Assembly: GCA_031769625.1 (NCBI GenBank)
Contig: JAUIMM010000169.1
Coordinates: forward strand, 9,110,001-9,174,000
Origin: Taudactylus pleione
Taxonomy: Eukaryota; Chordata; Amphibia; Anura; Myobatrachidae
DNA: 64,000 bases
Reading direction: 5' to 3'
This document shows, in pieces, positions 1-11,118 of this stretch. Every line of letters starts with the position of its first letter. The stretch's first letter is position 1. The notes below the pieces were generated by a model. That model was not told where the DNA came from. It did not search any database and saw only the letters and a list, made by a program, of their open reading frames with translations. The translations under genes were made by a program, and so were the position numbers.

Positions 1-1649
1 TTATATGTTCATTTATCCTCACTCTCAGTTGTCTCGTTGTTCTACCTATATATTGAAGTTGGCATGGACATTCCAACACGTATATGATGTTATGGCTATC
101 GCATGTGATTGTGTCCCTTATCCGATATGATTTTCCAGTTCTCAAGGCAATTATTTCCCGAGTGGGTGTTGTACTATTGTATTTGAGTATCCTGCACGCC
201 TTGCACCTCCCACAGTGATAAAACCCTGATTTAACGGTTTGACCATCTAGAGTAGATTGTGTCTGGTGTTTCTTGTTGTCCCTAATGTGGTTGGTAACTA
301 ATTTCTTCCTCAAATCTGGCGCTTTTTTAAAAACCAGGTCTGGTACGGTTGGTAATACCATCTGTAATTGTTCATCCATAAGAAGTATGGACTAGTGTCT
401 CTTCATGATTTTTTTAAGTCTATTTGCTGATTTTGTGTATTTGGTAACAAAATATATCTTATTTGTCTCCTCCTGTGTCTTTTTTTCTTCTTTGTACTTT
501 AAAAGGGGGCCTCGTGGGTTTGTTAGTATTTTGTCAAATGCCTTCTCAACCCTTTCCATATCGTAATTCTTTTCTTTAAAAAGTTGTTTTAGGTGGGTGC
601 CCTGTTCTACAAAATCATCTATGTTTGAGCAGTTTCTTCTGACTCGTGTAAACTGACCTAATGGTACGCTGTTAATCCAATTGGGGTGGTGGTTACTATC
701 CGCCCTGATGTAACTGTTAACATCAACCTTCTTGTAGTGTGTTTTTGTATGTATCTCATTATTCAAAATGAATATATCTAAGTCCAAAAATTGGACCCGG
801 TCTCTGCTGTATTGTGTTGTGAATACCAAATTGCGGTCATTGGTGTTGATGTATGTCAAAAAATCCTTTAATGATCGTTCACTACCCTGCCACACAAAGA
901 GCACGTCATCTATATAACGCCTCCAGAGAACCAAGTTTGCCCCGAACTCGTCCTCCCAGAAACTCATGAAGAGATTCGCGTAGCTAGGGGCAAACTTGGT
1001 TCCCATAGCTGTACCACACCGCTGTAGGTAGAACTCATTCCCAAACCACATATAGTTGTGGGTGAGGATGAATTCCATCCCACGCAGTATGAATTCAGTT
1101 TGAGTTTGCCCCATTTCTGGATCTTGGTTCAGATAATGTTTGGTGCTTTGTATACCCTGAGTATGATCAATGATGGTGTACAACGACGTGACATCACTCG
1201 TTGCTAACCAACACTCTGTGTTCCAATCAATATTCTGTAGTATACTAAGCACTTGTGTGGTGTCTCTCAGGTATGACCTTTGTTCCTTGACATAGATCTG
1301 TAGATAGTGGTCTATGTATTCGGACATGGCAGATGTTAGGGAATCTATCCCAGATATAATGGGCCTTCCTGGTGGGTGTGTCGCGTCCTTATGTAATTTT
1401 GGGAGGTAGTAAAATACCGGAATTATGGGTCGGGTTATATTAAGGAAATCGAATTCATGTTTCCTTAAAATCCCGGTATCTAACCCCTCCCCAAGGAGTG
1501 TGCGTAGTTCTTCATGGTATTGTTTGGTAGGATCTCCTCTGAGTTTTGTGTAGGTGCAACTGTCCCCCAGGATCCTTAGTGCTTCTCTTGTGTAGTCTGC
1601 CTTGTCAAGTAGAACGATTCCTCCCCCCTTGTCGGCTGGTTTGATAACA
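1..1649 (-). mobile_element. Penelope-like retroelement, left (minus) copy, truncated
   Basis: This copy encodes, on the minus strand, a Penelope-type reverse transcriptase (main ORF 392-1678, of which the part up to about 1649 is homologous) followed by the start of a GIY-YIG endonuclease region (below 392, running off the window edge). RT landmarks are KPADKGGG, the FYYLPKLHKD block, TSDVTSLYT (motif A), GTAMGTKFAPSYANLF (motif B) and YIDDVLF (catalytic motif C). It is almost identical in inverse to 2118-3786 of the plus copy. It lacks 21 bases that are present near 2820 of the other copy, an in-frame loss of seven codons just before motif C. It lacks the N-terminal part of the element and abuts the plus copy near 1650. 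An in-frame TAG separates RT from the GIY-YIG part, as in the other copy. Confidence 0.88.
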
Positions 1650-2513
1650 GATGCAGAGGAGGACAAAACAAACCTCAAAAAAACAAGACAGAGGAACTAA
1701 CCATTCTGAAGAACAACACTCAATAGGAGTATTCAATTTGAGTACAAAGTTGTTAACAGAACCTCAAAACTCTCTATTGAGCAGAGGTTTGAAGTTTGCA
1801 CCTGATAACAAGTTAGACAAATTTTCAACCTACCTAGATCTCAAAAATTTCATGAGGAAACTGAGTCTCAAAAAGTATTTTATGGACAAACCACTAGGGA
1901 ATTCACATATTCAAACAAAAGACGAATACAAACATACAACATTGAAACCTCAGTCGAAGTTTAATCCCACTTTTATGAAGGGACACTACATACACACCTT
2001 TGAAAAGGCTGTGTTGAAAGATATAGACAAAATTGAACCACAACCTATACATACCAAATCCAACCTAACAAGAGCAGAACGTACAGCTCTCACTGACCTT
2101 AGGAATGACACCAATCTGGTTATCAAACCAGCCGACAAGGGGGGAGGGATCGTTGTACTTGACAAGGCAGACTACACAAGAGAAGCACTAAGGATCCTGG
2201 GGGACAGTCGCACCTACACAAAACTCAGAGGAGATCCTACCAAACAATACCATGAAGAACTACGCACACTCCTTGGGGAGGGGTTAGATACCGGGATTTT
2301 AAGGAAACATGAATTCGATTTCCTTAATATAACCCATCCCATAATTCCGGTATTTTACTACCTCCCAAAATTACATAAGGACGTGACGCACCCACCAGGA
2401 AGGCCCATTACATCTGGGATGGATTCCCTACATCTGCCCTGTCCGAATACATAGACCACTATCTACAGATCTATGTCAAGGAACAAAGGTCATACCTGAG
2501 AGACACCACACAA

Positions 2514-3395
2514 GTGCTTAGTATACTACAGAATATTGATTGGAACACAGAGTGTTGGTTAGCAACGAGTGATGTCACGTCGTTGTACACCATCATTGAT
2601 CATACTCAGGGTATACAAAGCACCAAACATTATCTGAACCAAGATCCAGAAATGGGGCAAACTCAAACTGAATTCATACTGCGTGGGATGGAATTCATCC
2701 TCACCCACAACTATATGTGGTTTGGGGATGAGTTCTACCTACAGCGGTGTGGTACAGCTATGGGAACCAAGTTTGCCCCTAGCTACGCAAATCTCTTCAT
2801 GAGTTTCTGGGAGGACGAAAAGATCTGGTCCTCCAACGAGTTCGGGGCAAACTTGGTTCTCTGGAGGCGTTATATAGATGACGTGCTCTTTGTGTGGCAG
2901 GGTAGTGAACGATCATTAAAGGATTTTTTGACATACATCAACACCAATGACCGCAATTTGGTATTCACAACACAATACAGCAGAGACCGAGTCCAATTTT
3001 TGGACTTAGATATATTCATTTCGAATAATGAGATACATACGAAAACACACTACAAGAAGGTTGATGTTAACAGTTACATCAGGGCGGATAGTAACCACCA
3101 CCCCAAATGGATTAACAGCGTACCATTAGGTCAGTTTACACGAGTCAGAAGAAACTGCTCAAACATAGATGATTTTGTAGAACAGGGCACCCACCTAAAA
3201 CAACTTTTTAAAGAAAAGAATTACGATATGGAAAGGGTTGAGAAGGCATTTGACAAAATACTAACAAACCCACGAGGCCCCCTTTTAAAGTACAAAGAAG
3301 AAAAAAAGACACAGGAGGAGACAAATAAGATATATTTTGTTACCAAATACACAAAATCGGCAAATAGACTTAAAAAAATCATGAAGAGACACTAG
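2514..3395 (+). pseudogene. Penelope reverse transcriptase domain (broken ORF)
   Basis: This open stretch of about 294 codons carries RT motifs A (TSDVTSLYT), B (GTAMGTKFAPSYANLF), C (YIDDVLF, with the catalytic aspartates intact) and the following FLDLDIF block. The true upstream coding part lies in another frame because of a one-base loss near 2431. The reading frame actually opens before the first ATG at 2514. It ends at a TAG that also occurs at the same place in the inverted copy. Confidence 0.85.
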
Positions 3396-3407
3396 TCCAT
3401 ACTTCAT

Positions 3408-3962
3408 ATGGATGAACAATTACAGACGGTATTACCAACCGTACCAGACCTGGTTTTTAAAAAAGCGCCAGATTTGAGGAAGAAATTAGTTACCAACCAC
3501 ATTAGGGACAACAAGAAACACCAGACACAATCTACTCTAGATGGTCAAAAAGTTAAATCAGGGTTTTATCACTGTGGGAGGTGCAAGGCGTGCAGGATAC
3601 TCAAATACAATAGTACAACACCCACTCGGGAAATAATTGCCTTGCGAACTGGAAAATCATATCGGATAAGGGACACAATCACATGCGATAGCCATAACAT
3701 CATATACGTGTTGGAATGTCCATGCCAACTTCAATATATAGGTAGAACAACGAGACAACTGAGAGTGAGGATAAATGAACATATAAACAATATCAAGAAG
3801 GGGTTTATAGGCCATAGTGTTTCAGACCACTTCAGAACACAGCACAACTGTCAACCAGATGGACTAAAATTCACTGGATTAGAAAAAGTGGAACCAAATT
3901 GGAGAGGGGGGATCACTCCAAACGAATTGATAGAGTGGAGAGTCGATGGATTTATGAAATAA
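3408..3962 (+). pseudogene. Penelope GIY-YIG endonuclease domain
   Basis: This 184-codon ORF begins with a hydrophilic linker and a CxxCxxC-like cluster (HCGRCKACR). The GIY-YIG nuclease core follows: YVLECPC, then QYIGRTTRQLRVRINEH. This nuclease nicks target DNA for target-primed reverse transcription in canonical Penelope-like elements. It is in the same frame as the RT ORF upstream, separated only by one TAG and a few codons, so it was once part of one polyprotein. Confidence 0.85.
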
Positions 3963-3965
3963 AGA

Positions 3966-5300
3966 CCCTCCAACCTGAGGGTCTGAGACATCCGTCTGCA
4001 TGCAAGAGAGTATTGATCCTCAGCGATGATACAAGAACTTGCGAATCCTGGCCTACAGACCAGAGCTTTTCTAGCGGGAAGAAGACCCACTGAATCCTGG
4101 AATCCAGCCAGGCCCCCAGTGGGTAAATCTCCTAATGGAGGAAAGGAGGAATTCCCAACTGATTATCCCTCCATGTGATTGGAACAGATCCACTGTGAGA
4201 CTGATATGTTCCAAAGGAACTTCCAGTGACCGGGCAAGGATCAGAAAGTCATCTAAATAAGGCAGAATCCTGATACCCCTGTGATGCAAATGAGCTGCCA
4301 TGACTTTCTTAAAGGCCAGAGGGGCCGTGGAAGGGCCAAATGGCAAAACCAGAAAATGTTCCTCCTGGACAGCTCACCTGAGGAATCACAGGTGACTGAG
4401 TCGTAAAAGAACATGCAAATAGCCTACCTGGGTGTCCAAGGAGACTATGAAAACACCCGGCTGCAGAGCCAGAAGATGGAAAGCAGAGACATAATGCCCT
4501 GTGTGAGAACTGAACTCACTTCAGATTATGAGATTGACACACTACCTAATGCGCCAACAAAGCACTCTCCAAATGGAATTTGGGGACCACAAGAACCTGT
4601 TGATGGCCTTCAGGTTAAGTATCGGCCAAAGGAACCGATCAGCTTCTGAACCAAGAAGAGGCTGGGCGAAAAGCCACTTCCCCTTTGAGATGGGGGAAGC
4701 TGAACAATTACTTTGGAAGCCTGCCAGGAAGTGAAAAGACTCTCGCAGGATCACTGCTTTGCCTGGATCAACCAGAAAACCTGTGGAACAAAATTGGTTT
4801 GCAGGCCACTTCTGAAAAGCTAGGATGTAGCCTCAGGAGACAACCCTCGCACCCAGAAGTCCAAGGTGGTCGCTAACCAGGTCTCGGAAAACAGCAGAAG
4901 TCGGCCTCCCATGCTGGGAAGCCCGCCCTATCAAGCGGTAGGATCATCAGTAGACTTAGTGGTAGGGCATCCAGTAGGACAGGGCTGATTAGCTTGGACC
5001 TGGAACCCTGGATGAGTTACCCTGGGACCTCCAGCAAGGCTTTTCCCTGTAGACAACAGGCGCAAAAATTAGAAGTTCGCAATCTAGGGGCTGCCGCAAA
5101 AGGGAGGAAGGTCGTACTGGACACCGCTACCATAGTCACGTCCCCTGAAAAAGGAAGAGACTCTACAACCTACTTAGAGTCTGAGCCAGCACACCAGGAA
5201 CGAAGCCAGAGGGCTCACCTAGCAGCCGAGGATGAAAACAGCTTAGAGGTTAGGACACCACTATCTACTGCGGCCTCTACAAAATAAGAGGTCGCTACCC
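3966..5300 (-). mobile_element. DIRS-like retrotransposon fragment (gag and RT remains)
   Basis: Minus-strand conceptual translation gives pieces of a DIRS-type element in several frames. A gag-like stretch ALWLRSWCAGSDSK lies near 5200. An RT stretch with PILNLKAINRF lies near 4620. The segment 4346-4071 reads PFGPSTAPLAFKKVMA and then ILPYLDDFLIL, the DIRS RT palm with a YLDD box. The continuation FLPARKALV lies near 4080-4040. Stops and frameshifts are frequent, so it is an old fossil. The Penelope pair adjoins its end near 3962. Confidence 0.65.
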
Positions 5301-6630
5301 TGAAATGCTCCAATAACCACCAAACATTCCTATAGATACCCGATCTGAGGCCCTCCTGAAGGGCATATGTCCTGCCTCCGATAACTTTAGCCATTCAAGT
5401 GAAAGCCAGGGCTGGATGTGACCTCAAAACAGAAAGTGGGGCTAATAGAAGAGAGTTTACCCCCTGCAGCAATCCTCCAAATAAGAGTGACTTTTAACAC
5501 CTGGAGAGGAGGTTGTGCCAGAACTCAGTATTAGCACTATAAGCTACAATTCAATACACACACAACATTCGATGCTATAACAATGGACAGTTAATGCTCA
5601 ACATTCCAAACCCCACTCGGCGTGAAGGAGCTTTAATGTATAACCTGAGCACAGGTGGGAAGGTATACAGGGGGATAGTTTACTGCTCTCCGGAGAAAAA
5701 CTGCAGGAGGGACAGATTAAATGGCTGCTCAGCATCTCAGTTGGGAGGGGAAAGAAAGAAAGATTATCCCTATGGCATGGCTTCTGCAAAGAGGGAGGAC
5801 ACCAAGAGAGCAGGAGAGGAGCTAATGGAGAGAGCCTACCTATCCTTTGCTGAGCAGGATCCCCCAGGACAATGGCTGCTTCAACAGAAGCGCCCCATTG
5901 CCTGTGCCCTGTTAATCTAGCGGAGGTGCCAGAGGACCTGGGCGACCGCTGTCAGCCCACCAGTGGTCTCCCACACTGGCAGTGACAGCTGCAATCAGGA
6001 AGCCGCTCTTACCTTGTCTAGCACCAGCGGTGTCCCCGCAGCGTTCAGCTGCGGGTCCCTGGGGTGTGCCTGAGACCAGCTGAAGACACAGACCTACTCG
6101 CCAGTACTGCGGCCACTGGACGCCTAGCCCTACTCACTCATAGTTGAAAAAAAATATTTAAAATTAAATAAAAGAAAAAGCATAGACGGCTTAAAAGCAG
6201 TCTCTAACACAGTGCCTACTCCTGCAAGGCACCAAACTAAAACTGGCCTGCGTGGGGTTGGGGGTGGGATATAGGGGAGGAGGAGCCGGGGCTGCTGGGA
6301 GAAAAAGTTTAACTAGTTGGTGCCTGGACTCCTCCTGCTCCAGCCTAGAGTATACCCATGGTAATGACTGTGTCCCCTATGACATGAAGAAGAAAAATAC
6401 ATATTATGTGTACTGTAGTTCATCTGAACACTACTGCATATGATGTGCTCCGTTTCATTAGCTGGAATGTGTATAATATAATCAAGTGTATGTTTGTGGA
6501 AAAAGAAGCAACTACTTTGCTATACATGAAATGTTCACAGGAGGACCATATCCACTGGTCGTACCCAACAAAGTGGATAATAAAATACACTATTTTCTCT
6601 TCAAATCATGCATAACAATATAGATTTGAT
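5301..6630. other. Intronic or intergenic repeat-derived stretch, no gene recognised
   Basis: No convincing coding frame is seen. Short ORFs here have no recognisable motifs. The part up to about 6350 may be the untranslated head of the adjacent DIRS fragment, since it is GC-richer than the following AT-rich DNA. A short A-rich tract occurs near 6150-6180. Confidence 0.4.
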
Positions 6631-6781
6631 TAGGGTTGGTCAACTGACATTGATGGTTGATCTCCAATGTCAAACATTGGTGGCGGCAGTCTGATACCAG
6701 GGGTCTGTGCAAGCAGGGAGGGCAATCATGGTTAAATTGACAATTGATGGTTTCCTACCGATGGTTTGATGGACTACCCTA
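6631..6781. mobile_element. Small MITE with TAGGGT-type ends
   Basis: The ends read TAGGGTTGGTC and, inverted, TAGGGTAGTCC. Flanking octamers GATTTGAT and ATTCTGAT are similar but not identical. hAT affiliation is only suggested. Confidence 0.45.
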
Positions 6782-6844
6782 ATTCTGATCCACATTTTAT
6801 CACATTTCTGATGTATAAGCAAATACCATTAGAGAGTAACAAAC

Positions 6845-6928
6845 CTATGTTTGCATTATTTCCTTTGTCTCCACTTCTTGTATATGCCAGTTCCCCAAGG
6901 CGGTAGGAATAAGGACCACTTGGTAGAT
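6845..6928 (-). CDS. AtuA-like gene, exon h (start of ferredoxin-like C-terminal domain)
   Basis: This 84-nt exon runs between an acceptor (TTTACAG) and a donor (G|GTTTGT). Translated in the phase set by the previous exon it contains GELAYTRSGDKGNNANIG. That is the signature RSGDKGNNANIG of the small C-terminal domain found in AtuA/DUF1446 proteins and as separate subunits in bacteria. It starts in phase 1 and ends leaving one base, so at least one more exon must follow. None was recognised between 1 and 6844, which is filled by mobile elements, so the end of the gene is probably left of the window. The family role in bacteria is acyclic terpene/acyl-CoA catabolism. The vertebrate function is not known to me. 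Confidence 0.88.
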   Translation of the reverse strand: MYQVVLIPTALGNWHIQEVETKEIMQT

Positions 6929-7170
6929 CTGTAAACATAGGAGACAATAACATACTGAAAACAATGCATGGTTGAGGGAAAATAGACAAAAAGATTTAAT
7001 GAAAATGCTTGAATCTTCTACAGTATATATATAAAAGTTTATTTCTTTCTTTCTTTGTTGGCGAATATCTTCCACAGCTCTCAAGGTAATGCTGCCAAAT
7101 CTTATATAGTTACTTAGTATCGAAAAAGTAAGCTATTAGACCACGTAGCAAATTTGCAACAATGCGACAA

Positions 7171-7393
7171 TCCTTATATATAAAATTATTTGGTCAGTTT
7201 GTTTAATTTTTTTTTGTCTGTCCGGTTATGCATTTGGACACCCCTGCACCAAATTGGGATGAAACCAAGGCGAGGTGGTCCAGTTGGATCCTGGCCAGGT
7301 TTTTGGGGGTTAGGATCCCGGTTGGACCTCCCATTGGTGTATGCTGGGCAGAACTTTGACCCAGGGAGCCTGTTCGGGGCCTTCCAATGGATG
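7171..7393 (+). mobile_element. Possible Helitron 5' end, interrupted
   Basis: It begins A|TCCTTATATATAAA and continues with a TGTCTGTCCG run and a CATTTGGACACC...GGGATGAAAC block, a layout like Helitron 5' regions. No CTAG-hairpin 3' end could be found. The sequence is interrupted by the hAT-like element at 7394. This assignment rests on style, not on coding sequence. Confidence 0.35.
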
Positions 7394-7665
7394 CAGTGCC
7401 AGATTAAGGTCCACATGAGCCTGGAGCTGAAATTTATGAGGGCCTATTGTGTGCCGCCGCAGGAGGTATAATCAGTTCTAACTAACTCCCAACACTACAT
7501 CCCTGTACTATATCTCTGAACTACCTCCCCACACTACATCCCATCACAATATAACTGCACTAGATCTCCACACTATTACTACTACACTACATTCCCACAC
7601 TATATCACTGCACTACCTCTCCACACTACATCTCTGCACTACTTTCCATATGCTCTATATAATAT

Positions 7666-8206
7666 GGCCCTCATTCAGAGGCGGTCGCAAGAAGCGATCG
7701 CTTTCTCTGAATGAGGGTGGCCGCTTGATTTTTTAAGTGCGGCCTCCTGGTCGCTAGCTAAGCTGTGGGTTACCAGGGTGATGGTCGCTAGCTAAGCTGT
7801 GGGTTACCAGGGTGATGGTCGCGATGGTCAAGACCATCGCGACCATCGGGGCTTGCGACGAGACCCTAAGGTTGGGTCTCGGCAACCGCAAGCCCCAGGG
7901 AGCTTCCTGCTCTGATCGAGCAGGAAGCTCCCCACTAACATCACTGCTGATGTCAGTGTGGCCGCCCACAAAACGGCAGGTGTTCCTTAAGGAACGCCTC
8001 CATTTGTGAAACCACCCCCCTGCCCCTCCTACAAAACGGGCCGAGCGGTCGCTCAACATCGACAGCCGGCCCTTTTGTAGTGAGCTCCGGAGCGAGAGAG
8101 TTTATCTCTCGCTCCGGGGCTTGCGCACGCGCAGTGTGTCCGCAGGGCCTTAACATCGACCCGGTTGCGAGTGCTCAGCGCTTGCAACCGGGTCTGAATG
8201 AGACCC
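7666..8206 (+). mobile_element. Hairpin-chain MITE, copy 1
   Basis: The ends GGCCCTCATTCAGA and inverted GGGTCTCATTCAGA are terminal inverted repeats with a TAT target duplication (7663-7665 and 8207-8209). The interior has successive palindromes, for example the GATGGTCGCGATGGTC stem near 7817, GGAGCTTCCTGCTC near 7898 and AACGCC/GGTGTT near 7980. Orientation is defined by the GATGGTCG hairpin lying on the left. A 3-bp duplication fits PIF/Harbinger-like transposition. That superfamily call is inference. Confidence 0.82.
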
Positions 8207-8565
8207 TATATCACTACACTATCTCCCCACACTATATCACTGTACTACATCCCTGCGCTATATCACTACGCAACCTCCCCACACTACATTCCCTCATATC
8301 ACTGCACTACATCTCCACACTATCATTACCACACTACATCACTGCACTACCTCTCCACACTACATTCCCTCATATCACTGCACTACATCTCCACACTACA
8401 TCACTGCACTACCTCTCCACACTACATTCCCTCATATCACTGCACTACATCTCCACACTACATCACTGCACTACCTCTCCACACTACATTCCCTCATATC
8501 ACTGCACTACATATCCACACTATCATTACCACACTACATCACTGCATACCTCTCCACACTACATC

Positions 8566-9325
8566 TGTGAAGGTCTGGGTTTGTTGTGGACCAGGGGTGG
8601 TGACAGGAGCAGACACAGAAGCATATTTAAATAAAAAGGTGGAGGTTTTAATAAGTGATTTAGCAGACATGGGAATGGCAAAAGAAAAAGTCCAGGTTTA
8701 GCACTAAAGTGCACTTGATAACTGTGGTGAAGCAAATGGGAGAATGTCCAGATAGTGACAGGCAGGAAATGTCCAGTATGCAGGTTTGGTGAGCTGTAAC
8801 GAAGTGCAGGCAGAGGTAATGAAGTCCAGCTGGGAGTTAAAGTGTGAGGCAAGGTGCAGGAAAACAGCAGGTTCAGGTACTCACGCAGGGGAAAGGTAGA
8901 TGGAGGGTGCAGGGTGAGTCCAGCAGGTTTGGAGCAGGCAAGGTAACAGGTTAGTAGCGCTTCCAGGCAGACATGTAAGGCACAGGTACTCTCTCTCAGC
9001 CGCAGCTGAGAAACACGTTGCACTGGCAATGAATGAAGGCTCTGGACCTTCCTAAATACCAGATGCCGTGCTGTGACTGGCTGGAAAGAGCACATGACCC
9101 ACCAGGATTGGACAGCTTGAATCACATGACCTGAGGCAAGATGGTGGCGCCCATGCCAAACGGAACGGAAACACCACCAGGCCTCAGTGACAATGTGCCC
9201 GCACAGAACCACGCGCAGCCAATGCCCCTCGCCAAACAGCAGCACCGCTGCCAGAGACCCCTCGCCACAATGACCTCACAGATAATACCCGGTGACCACC
9301 ATGCCGAGAAACCCTGGCCGTGACA
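8566..9325 (-). mobile_element. Solo LTR (760 bp)
   Basis: The segment starts TG and ends CA (TGTGAAGG...CGTGACA) and is flanked by a perfect 5-bp duplication ACATC (8561-8565 and 9326-9330). This is the classic footprint of an LTR retrotransposon reduced to one LTR by recombination. Read on the minus strand it starts TGTCACGGCC, similar in style to the LTRs at 47492 and 52463. The 228-codon ORF inside it has no known domain. Confidence 0.85.
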
Positions 9326-10727
9326 ACATCTCTGCACTACCTTCCATATACTACATCACTAAGCTACCTCCCCACACTATATCACTGCACTACATTCCTG
9401 TGCTATATCACTACGCAACCTCTCTAAACTACTTCCATGCAATAAATCACTCCACTACATCCCTATACTATATCACTATGCTACCTCCCTACACTACTGT
9501 ATATGACTGTGCTACTTCCCCACACTACATACCCACACTATATCAATGCACTACCTCCCCGAACTATATCACTACACTACAACCTGACTCTACATAACTG
9601 CACTACCTATGCCTTACACTACCTCCTCATGCTACATACCTCCACTACCACTTCCTTACACTACATCACTGTACTACATGACTACACTACCTCCACACAC
9701 TGCATTACTACACTATATCACTTAATACCTCCCCAAACTACATCACTACAATACCTTCCACCACTACATTATCACAAAACATAACTGCACTACTGCTCCC
9801 CATACTAAATCACTATACTGCCTCCCCACACTACATCACTATACTATCTCCCCATACTCCAGCACCACACTACATCACTACACTGCCTCCCCACAGTACA
9901 TCCTCACACTCCCCATACATCACTATACTAGTTCCCTACACTGCATCAATATACTACATCACTACACTCACTATCTCCTCACACAGCATCAGTACACTGC
10001 CTTTCACATTACATACCTTTATTACTGCACTAACCCTCCCCTATAACATTACAACATAGTGACATACCCTTCACAGGCACTGACATTTCACTGTCTCTCT
10101 GGTGACGACTCGAGCAGCTGCAATGGTGGAACATGGAGAAGATAAGTAGAGGGGCAGTCTCAGGAATGACAGAGAGGAAGGAGGGGGTGGCCTGAGGATG
10201 GGAGGAGTAGAAGAAGTGAAGGAGGCAGATGGGTATAGAAGCAAGAAGGGGGCGTGCCTAGTGCTGGGGATGGGAGTGACTACTATGTGGACGTCAGCCT
10301 GTGCCTGCTCACTACAGTGCAGCTGAGAACTGTGAGCAGCCCCTTAGGAGGAGGGACCATTCACAGCATGTTAGACTCTGTACATTGGTGGAGGTGCGCA
10401 GCAGGCGCACGGGAGGTGGGTGCACTGCCGGAGCTACCCCCTCTATGAAATTTTTGATTCTCGTTCCGTAGTGCCGCTGCTCTCAGTGCGCTGCATGAGT
10501 GGTGAGCTGCAGAGGATGATGTGGGCCTATCTTTCTCAGGGAGCCTGGAGCTACCGCTCCATCCGCCCTATTGTTAATCCGGCCCTGAATGGATAGATCT
10601 GGTCGAATTCCCATAATAAAACTTAATAACTTGAAGATTTTCTATTTGCTTAATTGTTATGATTTCAAATGGGGGAAGGCACCAACAATATTCAGCCTAT
10701 TTTAAACAGATCAAGTTTTAAGAGTAA

Positions 10728-11118
10728 TGCTGGGCATACACGTCCAGATAAAATGCCTGTCAGACCGACAGACATTTTATCTGGCAGCCTGCCAGCCACA
10801 GATGTCACCGGCATACACTGTGAGATCTCTCTCACAGTGTAGCAGCCAGACATCCGCGCTCCGCCCCCGGGGGAGGAGACATTACCCCGTTCCTTCCGTA
10901 GAAAGGAGCACAGGAAATGTCTGTCTGTCGGCATACACTGCCTGATGCGGTCGATAGTTTACCGGTAAATATCGCATTGGACAGGCATGCTGGACAATCC
11001 GGCATGCCTGACCGAGCAATATTTAACCCTCGGTCGCCCCCCCACATGCTACAATTATCGGGGTGATCCGCCGATATCAGGCGGATCGCCCCGATAATTG
11101 TAGCGTGTATGGCCAGCA
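10728..11118. mobile_element. Foldback MITE with 3-bp TSD (TAA)
   Basis: The ends TGCTGGGCATACACG and inverted TGCTGGCCATACACG are flanked by TAA on both sides (10725-10727 and 11119-11121). The interior is almost entirely self-complementary in blocks, for example CAGATAAAATG.../CATTTTATCTG near 10745-10783 and CCGATAATT/AATTATCGG. It is probably PIF/Harbinger-like by its TSD. Confidence 0.78.

Larger units (their letters stand above)
1651..3962 (+). mobile_element. Penelope-like retroelement, right (plus) copy
   Basis: The order is an N-terminal region (1651-2100), RT fingers and palm (KPADKGGG near 2130, the LHKD block near 2370, TSDVTSLYT near 2570, GTAMGTKFAPSYANLF near 2755, YIDDVLF near 2875), then a cysteine-rich linker (CGRCKAC near 3575) and a GIY-YIG nuclease core (YVLECPC..QYIGRTTRQLR near 3705-3760). 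A one-base deletion near 2431, relative to the minus copy, breaks the frame after RT motif 3. A TAG at the RT/endonuclease boundary (about 3393-3395) is in frame with the GIY-YIG ORF that restarts at 3408. Penelope-like elements normally encode RT and GIY-YIG as one protein. This copy is therefore dead, but young in appearance. It ends near 3962 against DIRS-like sequence. Confidence 0.9.
7470..10040. repeat. Degenerate CACTACATCACTG minisatellite (interrupted)
   Basis: Loose tandem units built on CACTACAT, CACTGCACTAC and CTCCCCACACTA fill 7470-7665, 8207-8565 and 9326-10040. Within 8280-8565 a longer unit of about 60-90 bp is repeated several times almost perfectly. The translated frames through it are repeat artefacts rich in His, Thr, Tyr and Ser, not genes. 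Confidence 0.85.
7394..10587. mobile_element. hAT-like nonautonomous element filled with a CACTAC minisatellite, with nested insertions
   Basis: The left end CAGTGCCAGATTAAGGTCC and the inverted right end CAGGGCCGGATTAACAATAGG are imperfect terminal inverted repeats. They are flanked by AATGGATG (7386-7393) and AATGGATA (10588-10595), an 8-bp target duplication with one mismatch, as expected for hAT. Without the two nested insertions it is about 1.9 kb. No transposase was found. Related ends occur at 33867 and 37630. Confidence 0.75.

Noticed and set aside
8080..8701. Overlapping plus-strand ORFs of 167-184 codons rich in His, Thr, Tyr and Ser
   Set aside because: They are translations of the CACTACATC minisatellite; both frames repeat the same unit and have no domain.
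8559..9245. 228-codon minus-strand ORF
   Set aside because: It lies inside a solo LTR with a 5-bp target duplication, and no protein family is recognisable.
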